Assembly: GCF_910594985.1 (NCBI RefSeq)
Contig: NZ_CAJVCE010000002.1
Span: 496,001-560,000, forward strand
Length of the DNA: 64,000 bases
Direction of reading: 5' to 3'
DNA from: Paenibacillus allorhizosphaerae
GTDB taxonomy: Bacteria; Bacillota; Bacilli; Paenibacillales; NBRC-103111
Positions 17,775 through 27,102 of this stretch are shown here, in pieces. How positions within the stretch are numbered: position 1 is the first letter of the stretch; each line of letters opens with the position of its first letter. Both the position numbers and the translations under genes were made by a program. Below the pieces are notes generated by a model, which was given only the letters and a program-made list of their open reading frames with translations, was not told the DNA's origin and made no database searches.

Positions 17775-17813
17775 AGATCGGAAAGGCGAACCGGCGGTTC
17801 TCCTCTCCGATCT
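17775..17813 (+). other. Long intergenic stem-loop without T-tract
   Basis: AGATCGGA-A-AGG-C-GAACC pairs with GGTTC-T-CCT-C-TCCGATCT around GGC, giving 16 base pairs with two mismatches. No T-run follows, so it is more likely an mRNA-stability or processing element than a terminator. Confidence 0.6.
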
Positions 17814-17916
17814 TCCATAAAGCTACCTTTGCAAAGTTACGAATGCCTATTTCATTGTAAAGCTTTGATCGCAATTTTTTTGTCACCTTGAACACCATGA
17901 ATGGAGGTGAACGCCA

Positions 17917-18879
17917 TTGGATCAAGTTTCTTTGAACGAACGGAAGGTTCAGGCACGTCCGCAGCAAAAGCATAAGAGGAATGTGTTCATGCCGTTTCTT
18001 CGTAACTGGGAGCTCTATGTCATTATTTCTCCCGTTCTTGCTTACTACCTCATCTTTGAATATTTTCCGATGTATGGCGTACAGATCGCATTCAAAAATT
18101 TCGTCGCAACCAAAGGCATCTGGGGAAGTCCCTGGGTCGGCTTTCGGCATTTCGAACGGTTTTTCGACAGCTATTATTTTTGGCGGCTGATCAAAAATAC
18201 GCTCGGCATCAGCTTGTTCCAGCTGGCCGTCGGTTTTCCTGTACCCATATTACTCGCGCTGATGATTAACGAAGCGAAGTCCAAATGGTTCAAAAAAACG
18301 GTGCAGACCGTTACGTACGCTCCGCATTTTTTGTCGACCGTCGTTCTTGTCGGCATGGTCGTCATCTTTCTGTCGCCGCAAAGCGGCATCTTTAACCAGA
18401 TCATCGTCCTGTTCGGAGGCGAGCCGATTTCGTTTATGACCGAGCCGTCGTGGTTCAAGACGATCTATGTCACTTCCGGCGTATGGCAGCAGATGGGCTG
18501 GGGCTCGATCATTTACCTTGCGGCGCTGGCCGGCATCGATCCGCAGCTGCACGAAGCGGCCAAAGTCGACGGGGCCACGAGGCTGCAGCGTATTTGGCAC
18601 GTCAATCTACCCGGCATTATGCCGACGATCGTCATTTTGTTAATTTTGAATATGGGTTCGATCATGGGGGTCGGCTTCGAAAAAATTTATTTGATGCAAA
18701 ACGATCTTACGCTCGAAAGCTCCGAAGTCATCTCGACCTATGTATACAAAAGCGGCATCATTCAATCGCAGTACAGCTTCTCCGCCGCTGTAGGACTGTT
18801 TAATTCCGTCATTAATATGATTTTGCTTGTAACGGTGAATTATATTGCCAGACGTATGAACGAAACGAGCCTGTGGTAG
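17917..18879 (+). CDS. Sugar ABC transporter permease (LplB-like)
   Basis: A 320-residue membrane protein with six helices and the cytoplasmic EAA loop (EAAKVDGATRLQRIWHVNLPGIMP). N-terminal YYLIFEYFPMYGVQIAFKNF is typical of the LplB permeases that import oligosaccharides in Paenibacillus. It starts at TTG, eight bases after GGAGGTG. The partner permease follows after 14 bases and the binding lipoprotein after that. The energising ATPase is not encoded nearby; such systems usually borrow a shared MsmX-type ATPase. Confidence 0.93.
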   Translation: MDQVSLNERKVQARPQQKHKRNVFMPFLRNWELYVIISPVLAYYLIFEYFPMYGVQIAFKNFVATKGIWGSPWVGFRHFERFFDSYYFWRLIKNTLGISLFQLAVGFPVPILLALMINEAKSKWFKKTVQTVTYAPHFLSTVVLVGMVVIFLSPQSGIFNQIIVLFGGEPISFMTEPSWFKTIYVTSGVWQQMGWGSIIYLAALAGIDPQLHEAAKVDGATRLQRIWHVNLPGIMPTIVILLILNMGSIMGVGFEKIYLMQNDLTLESSEVISTYVYKSGIIQSQYSFSAAVGLFNSVINMILLVTVNYIARRMNETSLW

Positions 18880-18893
18880 GAGGGGACCAGCGA

Positions 18894-19775
18894 ATGGACC
18901 GAAGCCGGGAAGACCGAATGTTCGACAGGATCAACGTATTGCTGCTCGTCTTGATTACGATTATCGTCTTGTATCCGCTGCTGTTTGTGCTCAGCGCTTC
19001 CGTCAGCGACCCTTCCGTCGTTGTCAAAGGGCAGCTGTGGCTTTGGCCCAAAGGGTTCAATCTGGCCGGATATGAACGCGTGTTTCAGAACAACGACATC
19101 GTCACAGGTTACGGAAATACGATCCTGTATACGGTGGTCGGCACCGCCATCAATGTCGTCTTGACGATCTGCGCCGCATATCCGCTGTCCCGCAAAGATT
19201 TTCGCGGCCGCCATGTCATCACCGCTTTAATTACCTTCACGCTATTTTTCAGCGGAGGATTGATTCCGACGTACCTGCTTGTCAAAAAGCTGGGCATGCT
19301 CGGCACGATCTGGGCGCTGGTCATCCCCAATGCGGTTGCCGTATGGAATATCATTATCATGCGGACCTTCTTTCAAACGAGTATCCCTTACGAAGTACAG
19401 GAATCCGCTGCCATCGACGGATGCAGCAACTTTCGGATATTGCTGAGTATCGTCCTTCCGCTATCGATGCCGATCATCGCCGTGATGGTGCTCTTTTATG
19501 CGGTCGGCCACTGGAACGCGTTCTTTAACGCGCTGATTTACCTTAACGATCGGAGTCAATACCCGCTGCAGCTCATCCTTCGGGAGATACTGCTACAGGG
19601 TCAAATGCAAGCCATGATTGATATGGCGGATGACTCGCTAGCCAAAAAATTAATGGAGGTGGAAGGAATCAAGTACGCGGTCGTCGTGATCGCCAATTTG
19701 CCCGTATTGGTGCTGTATCCGTTTTTGCAGAAGTACTTTGTAAAAGGCATGATGATTGGGGCGCTCAAGGGGTAA
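18894..19775 (+). CDS. Carbohydrate ABC transporter permease (YtcP-like)
   Basis: The second permease, 293 residues, with six helices and EAA loop ESAAIDGCSNFRILLSIVLP. ALKG at the C-terminus is the usual ending of this family. The ATG at 18894, eight bases after TAGGAGGGG, is preferred over a GTG at 18873 that would overlap the previous gene. With the LplB-like permease it should form the membrane channel for the solute captured by the lipoprotein encoded 33 bases downstream. Confidence 0.93.
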   Translation: MDRSREDRMFDRINVLLLVLITIIVLYPLLFVLSASVSDPSVVVKGQLWLWPKGFNLAGYERVFQNNDIVTGYGNTILYTVVGTAINVVLTICAAYPLSRKDFRGRHVITALITFTLFFSGGLIPTYLLVKKLGMLGTIWALVIPNAVAVWNIIIMRTFFQTSIPYEVQESAAIDGCSNFRILLSIVLPLSMPIIAVMVLFYAVGHWNAFFNALIYLNDRSQYPLQLILREILLQGQMQAMIDMADDSLAKKLMEVEGIKYAVVVIANLPVLVLYPFLQKYFVKGMMIGALKG

Positions 19776-19808
19776 GGAGAGAAAATGACTTTCAGGGAGG
19801 ATCAGCGT

Positions 19809-21437
19809 ATGAACAAATCGATCAAATGGACGTCTCTCGTATTGACCGCTGCCGTGACGGCAGGCATGGTGTCCGGTTGCAGCGGGGATAAAGGAACGCC
19901 GTCCGGGGGCAAGGATGCTCCGAAAGCGGGCGAAGCGGCTATCAACGGGACCGGTTTTCCGATTGTAAAAGATCCGCTTAAAATGACCTTTTTGACGGCA
20001 AAGGCGCCGACGACGGCGAACAACTGGAACGAAACGATGCTGTGGCAGGAATACGCCAAAATGACAAACATGAACATCGATTTTCAATTGGTGCCGTTCG
20101 ACGCATTTACCGAGAAGCGCAACCTCGCGCTCGCGAGCGGCGATTACCCGGATGTGATCTACCTGGCCCGCATGTCGACGGACGATTTGATGAAGTACGG
20201 AAGCCAGGGCGTGCTCATCAAGCTGAACGATCTGATCGACAAGTACGCGCCGAATTTCAAAAAGCTGATGGATCAGTACCCGGAGGTCAAGAAAGCAATC
20301 ACGATGCCGGACGGCAACATCTACAGCTTCCCGAACATGCTCGCTCCCGAATTTACGTCCGTGCGGATGGGAGCAAAGCTGTGGATCAAGAAAGAATGGC
20401 TCGACGCGCTGAACATGAAGGAACCGACGACGACCGAGGAGTTTTACAACTATTTGAAGGCAGTCAAAAATACCGACTTGAACAAAAACGGCAAGCCCGA
20501 TGAAGTTCCGCTCGGCGGCACGAAGCTCAAGGACATTATAGGCCACTTTAAAGGCTTCTTCGGGCTGATGAACCGCGGAACGAGCCACCCGAACGTCGAC
20601 GTCGACGCGAGCGGCAAGCTTCGTTTCATTCCGATCGACGACCGGTACAAGGAATTGCTCCAATACATGAATAAGCTGTATGCGGAAGGCTTGATCGACA
20701 AAGACATTTTGCCTAATGAGAAGGACGCGAACAAGTTTTACGCCAAAGGGGCGGAAGGCGTGTACGGCGCGGTCAAAATCACAAGCCCGTTCACCTTGAT
20801 GAAGCAATCCGGGTATGTCGGACTCGGCGCGCTGCAAGGACCGAAAGGCGACAAGCTGTATTCCGAATTCCGCCCGGCGGTCAACGGGGCAGGCGCATTC
20901 GTCATTACAGACAAGAACAAAAATGCGGCGGCGACCGTGCGCTGGATGGATTACTTCTACGGCGAGGAAGGCAACAAAATGTTCTTCATGGGCTTCAAGG
21001 ATAAGAGCTATATCGAGAAGCCGGACGGCACCCTGGCGTATACGGACGAAATTACGAAAAACCCGCAGGGCCTCACACTGGAGCAAGCGCTTGTCAAATA
21101 TGTCACTTGGCCGGGCGGCGGTTATCCGGGAATCGTCAGGCAAAAGTATTTCAGCGGAGCCGAAAGCTTGCCGGAATCGATCGATGCGGCGAAGAAGGCC
21201 GAGCCGAATTTGCCGAAGGAAGTGTGGCCGGCTTTCAGCTATACGGATAAAGAAAGCGAACAGATGATTGCGATGAATACGGACCTCACCAACTACATCG
21301 ACGAAATGACCACCAAATTCGTTACCGGTACAACGCCGTTCTCCGAATGGGATAAATATGTAGCCGCCATCAAAAAGATGAAGCTGGACGACTACATGAA
21401 AATGTATCAAGCGGCTTACGACCGCTACAAAAAATAA
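19809..21437 (+). CDS. Sugar ABC transporter substrate-binding lipoprotein (LipO-type)
   Basis: A 542-residue extracellular binding protein. The signal peptide ends in lipobox VSGC, so the mature protein is lipid-anchored on the outer face. Length and motifs (DYPDVIYL, TTTEEFYNYLKAVKNTDLN, AYTDEITKNPQG) are typical of large Paenibacillus extracellular solute-binding proteins that pair with LplB/YtcP permeases. The ATG at 19809 follows AGGGAGGAT; an upstream in-frame ATG would bury the signal peptide. The ligand is probably an oligosaccharide related to the EEP and dehydrogenase genes around it. Confidence 0.93.
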   Translation: MNKSIKWTSLVLTAAVTAGMVSGCSGDKGTPSGGKDAPKAGEAAINGTGFPIVKDPLKMTFLTAKAPTTANNWNETMLWQEYAKMTNMNIDFQLVPFDAFTEKRNLALASGDYPDVIYLARMSTDDLMKYGSQGVLIKLNDLIDKYAPNFKKLMDQYPEVKKAITMPDGNIYSFPNMLAPEFTSVRMGAKLWIKKEWLDALNMKEPTTTEEFYNYLKAVKNTDLNKNGKPDEVPLGGTKLKDIIGHFKGFFGLMNRGTSHPNVDVDASGKLRFIPIDDRYKELLQYMNKLYAEGLIDKDILPNEKDANKFYAKGAEGVYGAVKITSPFTLMKQSGYVGLGALQGPKGDKLYSEFRPAVNGAGAFVITDKNKNAAATVRWMDYFYGEEGNKMFFMGFKDKSYIEKPDGTLAYTDEITKNPQGLTLEQALVKYVTWPGGGYPGIVRQKYFSGAESLPESIDAAKKAEPNLPKEVWPAFSYTDKESEQMIAMNTDLTNYIDEMTTKFVTGTTPFSEWDKYVAAIKKMKLDDYMKMYQAAYDRYKK

Positions 21438-21485
21438 TAAAACGGTTCTAAAATGGACTGCTTCTAACAATGTATGAAGTGAGGG

Positions 21486-24407
21486 ATGGCTTTGAATGAG
21501 GGTAAGCGCTTAATCTATTTTCGCTGCTTTCTGATCAACGTAATCGTGCTTCTGCTGCTGACCCCTATGTACAGTGCTGTCGCCTCCTCAGCCCCCGGCT
21601 CGTCCGGGGGAGGGGGAGATGCGGTTCAGCCCCCGCTTAAGCTGAAGGCGATGTCTTATCAGATCAACAGCGGCAAAGGGACGGATAACGTGGTCGATCT
21701 GGACCGGATCGCAGATGTCATTCGCAGCTCGGGCGCAGACGTGATCGGTTTGCAGGCGGTCGATAAACATTATTCCAGCCGGAGCAATTATGAGGACCAA
21801 GCCAAACGAATCGCAGACGCGCTTGGCATGCATTATGTCTACGGGCCTACGGTGGATCTTGCGCCGGAGCAAGGCAGAACCGAGAGGCGGCAGTTCGGCA
21901 TGGCGATCTTGAGCAAATACCCGATCGAGAATGCGGTGTTGAATCCGATTTCCAACTCGGGAACCGAAAAGCGCGCGCTGTTCGAGGCCCGGATCAATGT
22001 GAACGGTACGGCAATCCATTTTTATACAACCCATATGGATACGACCGCTGCCGTGAGGGTCAAGCAAGCGGATGAAATCATCTCGATCGTAGGCCGGCAA
22101 ACCGGACCGAAGATCGTCGCCGTGTATGCCAATGCCGTTGACACGAGCGCCGAAGTGAAGCGGCTGCTGACCTCGTTCAGCGACGCCTTTTTTGACCAAA
22201 CGAATGCGTACACGAATCCGGCTTATTTGCCTACCAAACGGATTAGCTACCTATTGCCTTCTTATGATTGGGAGCTGGGGGAAGCGCGGGCCATACCTTC
22301 CTTGGCGTCGATTCACCTTCCGATTGTTAGCGAGCTGATATTAAACCCGGATGCGCATGCGAACCCGGCGCTCAAAGCGCTGGCGTTCACGGACAAAGCT
22401 TTATCGGAAATGGCGGGAAATGTAATGAAAGTGAAATTGAACGCTTATTACACCAACGGAACCGTACGCGATGCGACTTATAGCGCAGGTTACGTGAGCA
22501 GCCACCCCGAAGTTGCGGATGTTCCTTCGCCGGGGCTAATCCGGGCCAAGTCCGCAGGGAAGACGGTCGTTACCGCCACCTATGGGCCGCTGTCCGCGGA
22601 TTTGCCGGTTTCCGTATATTTGACAAAGAATGCAGATTTGGCTTCGATCCGGATCGACGGCGTTCCAGTGGAATCGTTTGCGCCTGACCGATTGTTCTAC
22701 CGGATTACCGTACCGCGCGATTCGACGAAGGTGCCAGCCATCTCCGCGCAGTCTGCCGATGCGAATGCGAGCGTCACGGTCTTTGCCCCAACAACGCTTC
22801 CAGGCATTGCGTATCTTGTCGTGACGGCCGATGACGGTGCGACGACCAAAGAATACCGGGTACAGTTCACCGGGGAGAAGACGGATCTGGATATGCCGCT
22901 CAAGGTGATGTCCTTCAACATTCATCACGGCGCAGACTCCGATGAGAATTACGATCTGGAGAAAACGGCGGACGTGATCCGGCAGTCAGGCGCGGAAGTG
23001 ATCGGGCTTCAGGAGGTGGACCGGTACTATTCGAGCCGCAGTAACCTGGAGGACACGATCGGCCGTTTGGCGGAGATGCTCGGCATGCATTACGCATACG
23101 GTGCCAATCTGGATCGGGCTCCGCAGCAACCGGGACTGCCGAACAGCCAATACGGGACGGCGGTTTTGAGCAAATATCCGATTTTGGAGCAGCGTAATTA
23201 CGCTTTGACGAGCTACGGACAAGAGCAAAGAGGCCTGCTTGAGACGCGGATTGATATGAACGCAATCCCGTTGTATTTTTATTCGACTCATTTGGGGCTG
23301 GATGCCGTGCAGCAGCAAACGCAGACGGATGAAATTTTGGCGATTGCCGGGGAAAAAGACGGCCCCAAGATCATCGTCGGCGATTTCAATGCCAGGCCGT
23401 ATTCGCCGGATATGAGACGGATCGCAGCGGCATTTCAAGAGCCTTTTGCCAGCCAACCGAATGCTTATACGATCGACTCCAAAAGGCCATACGCCAAAAT
23501 CGATTACATCTGGGCAAGCGACAAGCTGCTGCTTGGCGATGCAGAACGTGCGCAAGTCATTCAGACCCAGGTGTCGGACCATCTCCCGATCGTCGGCGAC
23601 TTGTATGTGAAGCGCGAGCTGAACGAACTGAATTTTAGCGTGAACGAATGGAAGACAGCGGTTGGCAGCAGCATGGAGCTTAAGGCGACCGGCCTGTACA
23701 GCGGAGGATATTCGAAGGATGTGACGGCGGAAGCGCAGTATGCAAGCTCGAACGAAGCGGCTGTCCGCGTAGAGAAAAGCGGCGCCATTACGGCGATTGC
23801 ACCAGGCACTGCGCAAATTACGGCTCGTTTGGGCGAGCAGGTTGCGACGATGTCCGTGTACGTGATGGGCAACCGGTCCGACCTCGCTTCCATCTCGGTA
23901 AACGGGCTGCCGCTGCAGCCGTTTCTTGCGGATCGGCTGGATTATACCGTCTACTTGCCCGAAGGCGCGACGATGCCGCAGACCGTAACGGCACAAGCAT
24001 ATGACGCCAAAGCGATTGTGACGGTAGAACAAGCGCAAGGCGTGCCCGGCGAAGCCGTGATCACGGTCACAGCCGAAGACGGCATTCAGCAGACAGTGTA
24101 CCGCGTCCATTTCGAACAAAATACGCCGGTTTCCCTAGTTCTGAATCCGGCGGAATGGCATGCGGCTCCCGGGGAAGAAATGACGCTGAAAGCGAGCCTG
24201 CGCTACAAGGACGGCTCGTTGCGGGATATGGACGATAAAGTCCGCTTCTCGCACAGCAACGGCTCCGTCGCTTCCGTCAATGCCCATGGCAGAGTCAAAG
24301 CGCATCGCAGCGGATCGGCCGTCATTAACGCATCGGTCGACGGATTTCAGGCGGAGATGACGGTTCAGGTCGAAGACGAGGGAAATGAACCGCCAGGTAA
24401 GCCGTAA
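21486..24407 (+). CDS. Secreted protein with two EEP domains (first one degenerate) and Ig-like modules
   Basis: A 973-residue exported protein. The signal peptide (about 1-35) is followed by EEP (endonuclease/exonuclease/phosphatase) domain 1 (54-285), an Ig-like plus cadherin-like sandwich pair (290-465), EEP domain 2 (470-708), and two more Ig-like/cadherin-like sets (709-960). Domain 2 keeps the catalytic residues Asn478, Glu510, Asp633, Asn635, Asp698 and His699. Domain 1 has Gln59, Ala91, a Tyr in place of the GDFN Asp, and Ile in SIHLPI, so it should be inactive. EEP enzymes cleave phosphodiester or phosphomonoester bonds. It is 49 bases after the binding-lipoprotein gene, in the same orientation. 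Confidence 0.88.
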   Translation: MALNEGKRLIYFRCFLINVIVLLLLTPMYSAVASSAPGSSGGGGDAVQPPLKLKAMSYQINSGKGTDNVVDLDRIADVIRSSGADVIGLQAVDKHYSSRSNYEDQAKRIADALGMHYVYGPTVDLAPEQGRTERRQFGMAILSKYPIENAVLNPISNSGTEKRALFEARINVNGTAIHFYTTHMDTTAAVRVKQADEIISIVGRQTGPKIVAVYANAVDTSAEVKRLLTSFSDAFFDQTNAYTNPAYLPTKRISYLLPSYDWELGEARAIPSLASIHLPIVSELILNPDAHANPALKALAFTDKALSEMAGNVMKVKLNAYYTNGTVRDATYSAGYVSSHPEVADVPSPGLIRAKSAGKTVVTATYGPLSADLPVSVYLTKNADLASIRIDGVPVESFAPDRLFYRITVPRDSTKVPAISAQSADANASVTVFAPTTLPGIAYLVVTADDGATTKEYRVQFTGEKTDLDMPLKVMSFNIHHGADSDENYDLEKTADVIRQSGAEVIGLQEVDRYYSSRSNLEDTIGRLAEMLGMHYAYGANLDRAPQQPGLPNSQYGTAVLSKYPILEQRNYALTSYGQEQRGLLETRIDMNAIPLYFYSTHLGLDAVQQQTQTDEILAIAGEKDGPKIIVGDFNARPYSPDMRRIAAAFQEPFASQPNAYTIDSKRPYAKIDYIWASDKLLLGDAERAQVIQTQVSDHLPIVGDLYVKRELNELNFSVNEWKTAVGSSMELKATGLYSGGYSKDVTAEAQYASSNEAAVRVEKSGAITAIAPGTAQITARLGEQVATMSVYVMGNRSDLASISVNGLPLQPFLADRLDYTVYLPEGATMPQTVTAQAYDAKAIVTVEQAQGVPGEAVITVTAEDGIQQTVYRVHFEQNTPVSLVLNPAEWHAAPGEEMTLKASLRYKDGSLRDMDDKVRFSHSNGSVASVNAHGRVKAHRSGSAVINASVDGFQAEMTVQVEDEGNEPPGKP

Positions 24408-24660
24408 CATTAGACCTTGTGCAGGTACAGGGAGGCGGCTTCCGCCTCCCATTGTACCGGGGGAAGATGTTCATAACAAAGCCAGGGAGCCTTGTGTCAT
24501 TACGAAAAAAAAGTGGCGGGTTGTCTTTCGCTGCGTATGGAAACGTTATCAAGGCGAGGGTGCGAAGGATGCAATGAATTCCGGTCGGCGAAAGGCTCTA
24601 AGTGCAGCACATGGATTCACGCTTTTCGTTCGTATGTACCTTAGGGAGCGGGGAGAAGAA

Positions 24661-25977
24661 ATGAGAAGAATCATTGGATCAGGCGCTGCTGCGCTGCTGA
24701 TTGCTCTGGTTGCGCCGGGTTGTTCGCCGTCGCAAGGGACCGCCGTGCAGGAAAAACCGGCCGGTACGGCAATCGTGGATCAAAAGCCCGTGACGGTCAC
24801 GGTCGGAATCAATACCGGAGGATATTTGAATGAGGAGGAATTCAAACGGTATATAACCGATCCAGTACATAAAAAATATCCGTGGATTACGATCGAGCGG
24901 GTATTGTATGATAAAGGTAGAAGCACGCGCGAGCTTGTCGCCATCGGGGAGACGCCCGATATTACGATCACGAACAATATTAACGGTATGCAAGGTCTCG
25001 TCGATCTGAAAATATTCGCTCCGATGGACGATTTGATCAAAAAACATAATATCGATCTGAACCGGATCGAGCCCGAGGCGCTTGAAGCGATCAAATCGGC
25101 GATGCAAACGACGGATCTGGTTGCGCTTCCTTACACAAGGCATTTTGCGGCGCTGTACTATAACAAAGACATCTTTGACAAGTTCGGCGTGCCGTATCCG
25201 AAAGACGGCATGACTTGGGACGACGTGTATGAGCTCGCCAGGAAGGTGACGCGAAACGAGGACAACGTGCAGTATCGCGGGCTTGAGCCAAACTACATCG
25301 AACGGCCGGCTTCCCAGCTGTCATTGCCTTATGTCGATCCGAAAACCAATAAATCGCTGCTCAATACCGAACCTTGGAAGCGCGTGCTCAGCTTCATGGA
25401 GAAAGTTCACCGGATTCCCGGCAACAGCCAAATCATTTACGGCGGCGACGCGAATAACCTGTTTGCCAAAAACAAGACGTTAGCGATGCTGGCGTCAAAC
25501 AACATTATATTCGACGGCAATTTGTACAAAACGCCCGATTTGAATTGGGATATGGTGTCTTATCCGACATGGCCCGAGGCGCCGGGATTGTCGCTGCGCA
25601 TTGACGAGCACGTCCTTGCGATTACAAGCACCAGCAAAAACCGAGATGCTGCGATGCTGGCGATCAATGCCGTTCTTTCCGACGAAGTGCAGATGGATAT
25701 GTCGAGACAGGGACGATTCAGCATCTTGAAGGACGCCAAGATCAAGGCGTCTTACGGGGCCGATATGCCCTTTATGAACGGGAAAAATATCGGTGCCGTC
25801 AGCAAGACGACGCCGGCAAAGTCGTTTGTCACCTCGAAGTACGATAATATCGCCGCAACCGCCATGAACAACGCGCTGAAGGATATCATCAACAACGGCA
25901 AAGACGTAAATACGGCGCTGCGGACAGCGGATGAAACCGTCAATCAGCAAATTAAAACGGCGGAAGCGGGTCAGTAA
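24661..25977 (+). CDS. Extracellular solute-binding lipoprotein (family 1)
   Basis: A 438-residue binding protein. The signal peptide ends in a lipobox-like APGC around residue 22. The frame is open far upstream, but the ATG at 24661 with GGAGAAGA before it begins the signal peptide. The core FGVPYPKDGMTWDD followed by QLSLPYVDPKTNK is shared with the binding proteins at 48117 and 61365 and the fragment at 54163, so these form one paralogous set. No permease gene adjoins it. It precedes an intracellular EEP enzyme and may bind a sugar or phospho-sugar released by the secreted EEP protein. Confidence 0.92.
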   Translation: MRRIIGSGAAALLIALVAPGCSPSQGTAVQEKPAGTAIVDQKPVTVTVGINTGGYLNEEEFKRYITDPVHKKYPWITIERVLYDKGRSTRELVAIGETPDITITNNINGMQGLVDLKIFAPMDDLIKKHNIDLNRIEPEALEAIKSAMQTTDLVALPYTRHFAALYYNKDIFDKFGVPYPKDGMTWDDVYELARKVTRNEDNVQYRGLEPNYIERPASQLSLPYVDPKTNKSLLNTEPWKRVLSFMEKVHRIPGNSQIIYGGDANNLFAKNKTLAMLASNNIIFDGNLYKTPDLNWDMVSYPTWPEAPGLSLRIDEHVLAITSTSKNRDAAMLAINAVLSDEVQMDMSRQGRFSILKDAKIKASYGADMPFMNGKNIGAVSKTTPAKSFVTSKYDNIAATAMNNALKDIINNGKDVNTALRTADETVNQQIKTAEAGQ

Positions 25978-26049
25978 TGAAAGCGTATGCGCGCCGGGAG
26001 TCCGGTAATCAACGAATCAACGAATCGAGACGAAAAGAGGAATTTCATC

Positions 26050-26844
26050 GTGACCATTCAAGCAATGACGTTAAACCTGCGCTACAATGAACCGAAGGAC
26101 GGCGAGAATGCATGGCCGAACCGGATCGACAAGGTGGTGAGCATCATTCAAGCGAATGGGCCGGACGTGATGGGAACCCAGGAAGGACAATATCCGATGC
26201 TGGTCGAACTGCAGGAACGCCTGGCCGGCTACCGTTGGATCGGGAAGCCGAGAGACGACGGGGCGCGAAGCGAGCATTGCGCGGTATTTTATCGCGAGGA
26301 GCGGCTTGAGCCGTTGGAAGAAGGGCACTTCTGGCTGTCGGAGGCGCCGGAAGTGCCGGCATCGAAGAGCTGGGATACGAGCATTACGCGGATTTGTACG
26401 TGGGTTCGATTTCGCGACAAGCAGACGGGGGAATCATTCGCCATATTTAATACCCATCTGGACCACAGGGGAGAAGAAGCAAGAAGAAACGGGGCGGCGC
26501 TCATCTATGAACGGATGTCCGCATACCGGGCGAAGCACGGAATTCCGCTGCTTCTGATGGGCGATATGAACTGCACGCCTGACTCGGATGCAATCCGGTT
26601 TTTCCGTGGCGAGCTGGAGATCGGAGCGGTAACGTCGGATTTGCAGGATGTGTTCGATCATGTGGAGAAGCCCCTCGGCAAAACGTTCAACGGGTTCAAG
26701 GGCCAGGTAGAAGGGGAGCCGATCGATTATATTTTTACGACAAAGGACTGGGCGGTGACTCACGCCAAAATCGACCGTTCGCAATACGACGGCAGTTATC
26801 CGTCGGATCATTATCCGGTGACAGCTACGCTTGAAACGAAGTAA
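26050..26844 (+). CDS. Intracellular EEP-family phosphoesterase
   Basis: A 264-residue protein of the endonuclease/exonuclease/phosphatase superfamily, without signal peptide. Catalytic motifs are intact: MTLNLRY (Asn), GTQEG (Glu), FNTHLDHRG (His), LLMGDMNCTP (Asp, Asn), EPIDYIFTT and YPSDHYPVT (Asp-His). The GTG at 26050, eight bases after AGAGGAA, is preferred over an ATG at 25987 with no ribosome site. This subfamily is common beside sugar-uptake genes and may hydrolyse a small phosphoester in the cytoplasm. It is probably cotranscribed with the binding lipoprotein. Confidence 0.88.
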   Translation: MTIQAMTLNLRYNEPKDGENAWPNRIDKVVSIIQANGPDVMGTQEGQYPMLVELQERLAGYRWIGKPRDDGARSEHCAVFYREERLEPLEEGHFWLSEAPEVPASKSWDTSITRICTWVRFRDKQTGESFAIFNTHLDHRGEEARRNGAALIYERMSAYRAKHGIPLLLMGDMNCTPDSDAIRFFRGELEIGAVTSDLQDVFDHVEKPLGKTFNGFKGQVEGEPIDYIFTTKDWAVTHAKIDRSQYDGSYPSDHYPVTATLETK

Positions 26845-26892
26845 AAATGTATCTCTGCCATTAGATTAACATGTACATAACACATAGCAGTC

Positions 26893-26919
26893 ACAGCCCG
26901 GGCCAGCGTTCCGGGCTGT
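26893..26919 (+). terminator. Probable terminator ending the sugar/EEP gene cluster
   Basis: ACAGCCCGG pairs perfectly with CCGGGCTGT around a 9-base loop; only a weak T-tract follows. Confidence 0.55.
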
Positions 26920-27001
26920 TTGCCGTTCCTTCGATTATAATCGAAACACGATGATTTTTAATAACATACGATACATAAATATTTGAAAAGTATAAAAAGT
27001 A

Positions 27002-27031
27002 TTGACAAATCGATCCTGTGGAAATTATATT
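27002..27031 (+). promoter_or_regulatory. Promoter of the MFS transporter gene
   Basis: TTGACA (27002-27007) and TATATT (27026-27031) are separated by 18 bases, a good housekeeping-sigma match about 70 bases before the start codon. Confidence 0.65.
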
Positions 27032-27102
27032 TTAACAATAACAGGAAAGCTTATAGCAATAAGTACGAAATGCAATAACATGAATGCCTTTAGGAGGATT
27101 GT

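Noticed and set aside
19650..21470. A 606-codon open frame on the minus strand opposite the binding-lipoprotein gene
   Set aside because: It is antisense to a well-supported lipoprotein with signal peptide and family motifs, has no ribosome site, and its Arg/His/Phe/Val-rich composition is typical of the reverse strand of a GC-rich gene.
22986..24119. A 377-codon minus-strand frame inside the tandem EEP gene
   Set aside because: It is a shadow of the repeated EEP and Ig-like coding sequence; no ribosome site or domain.
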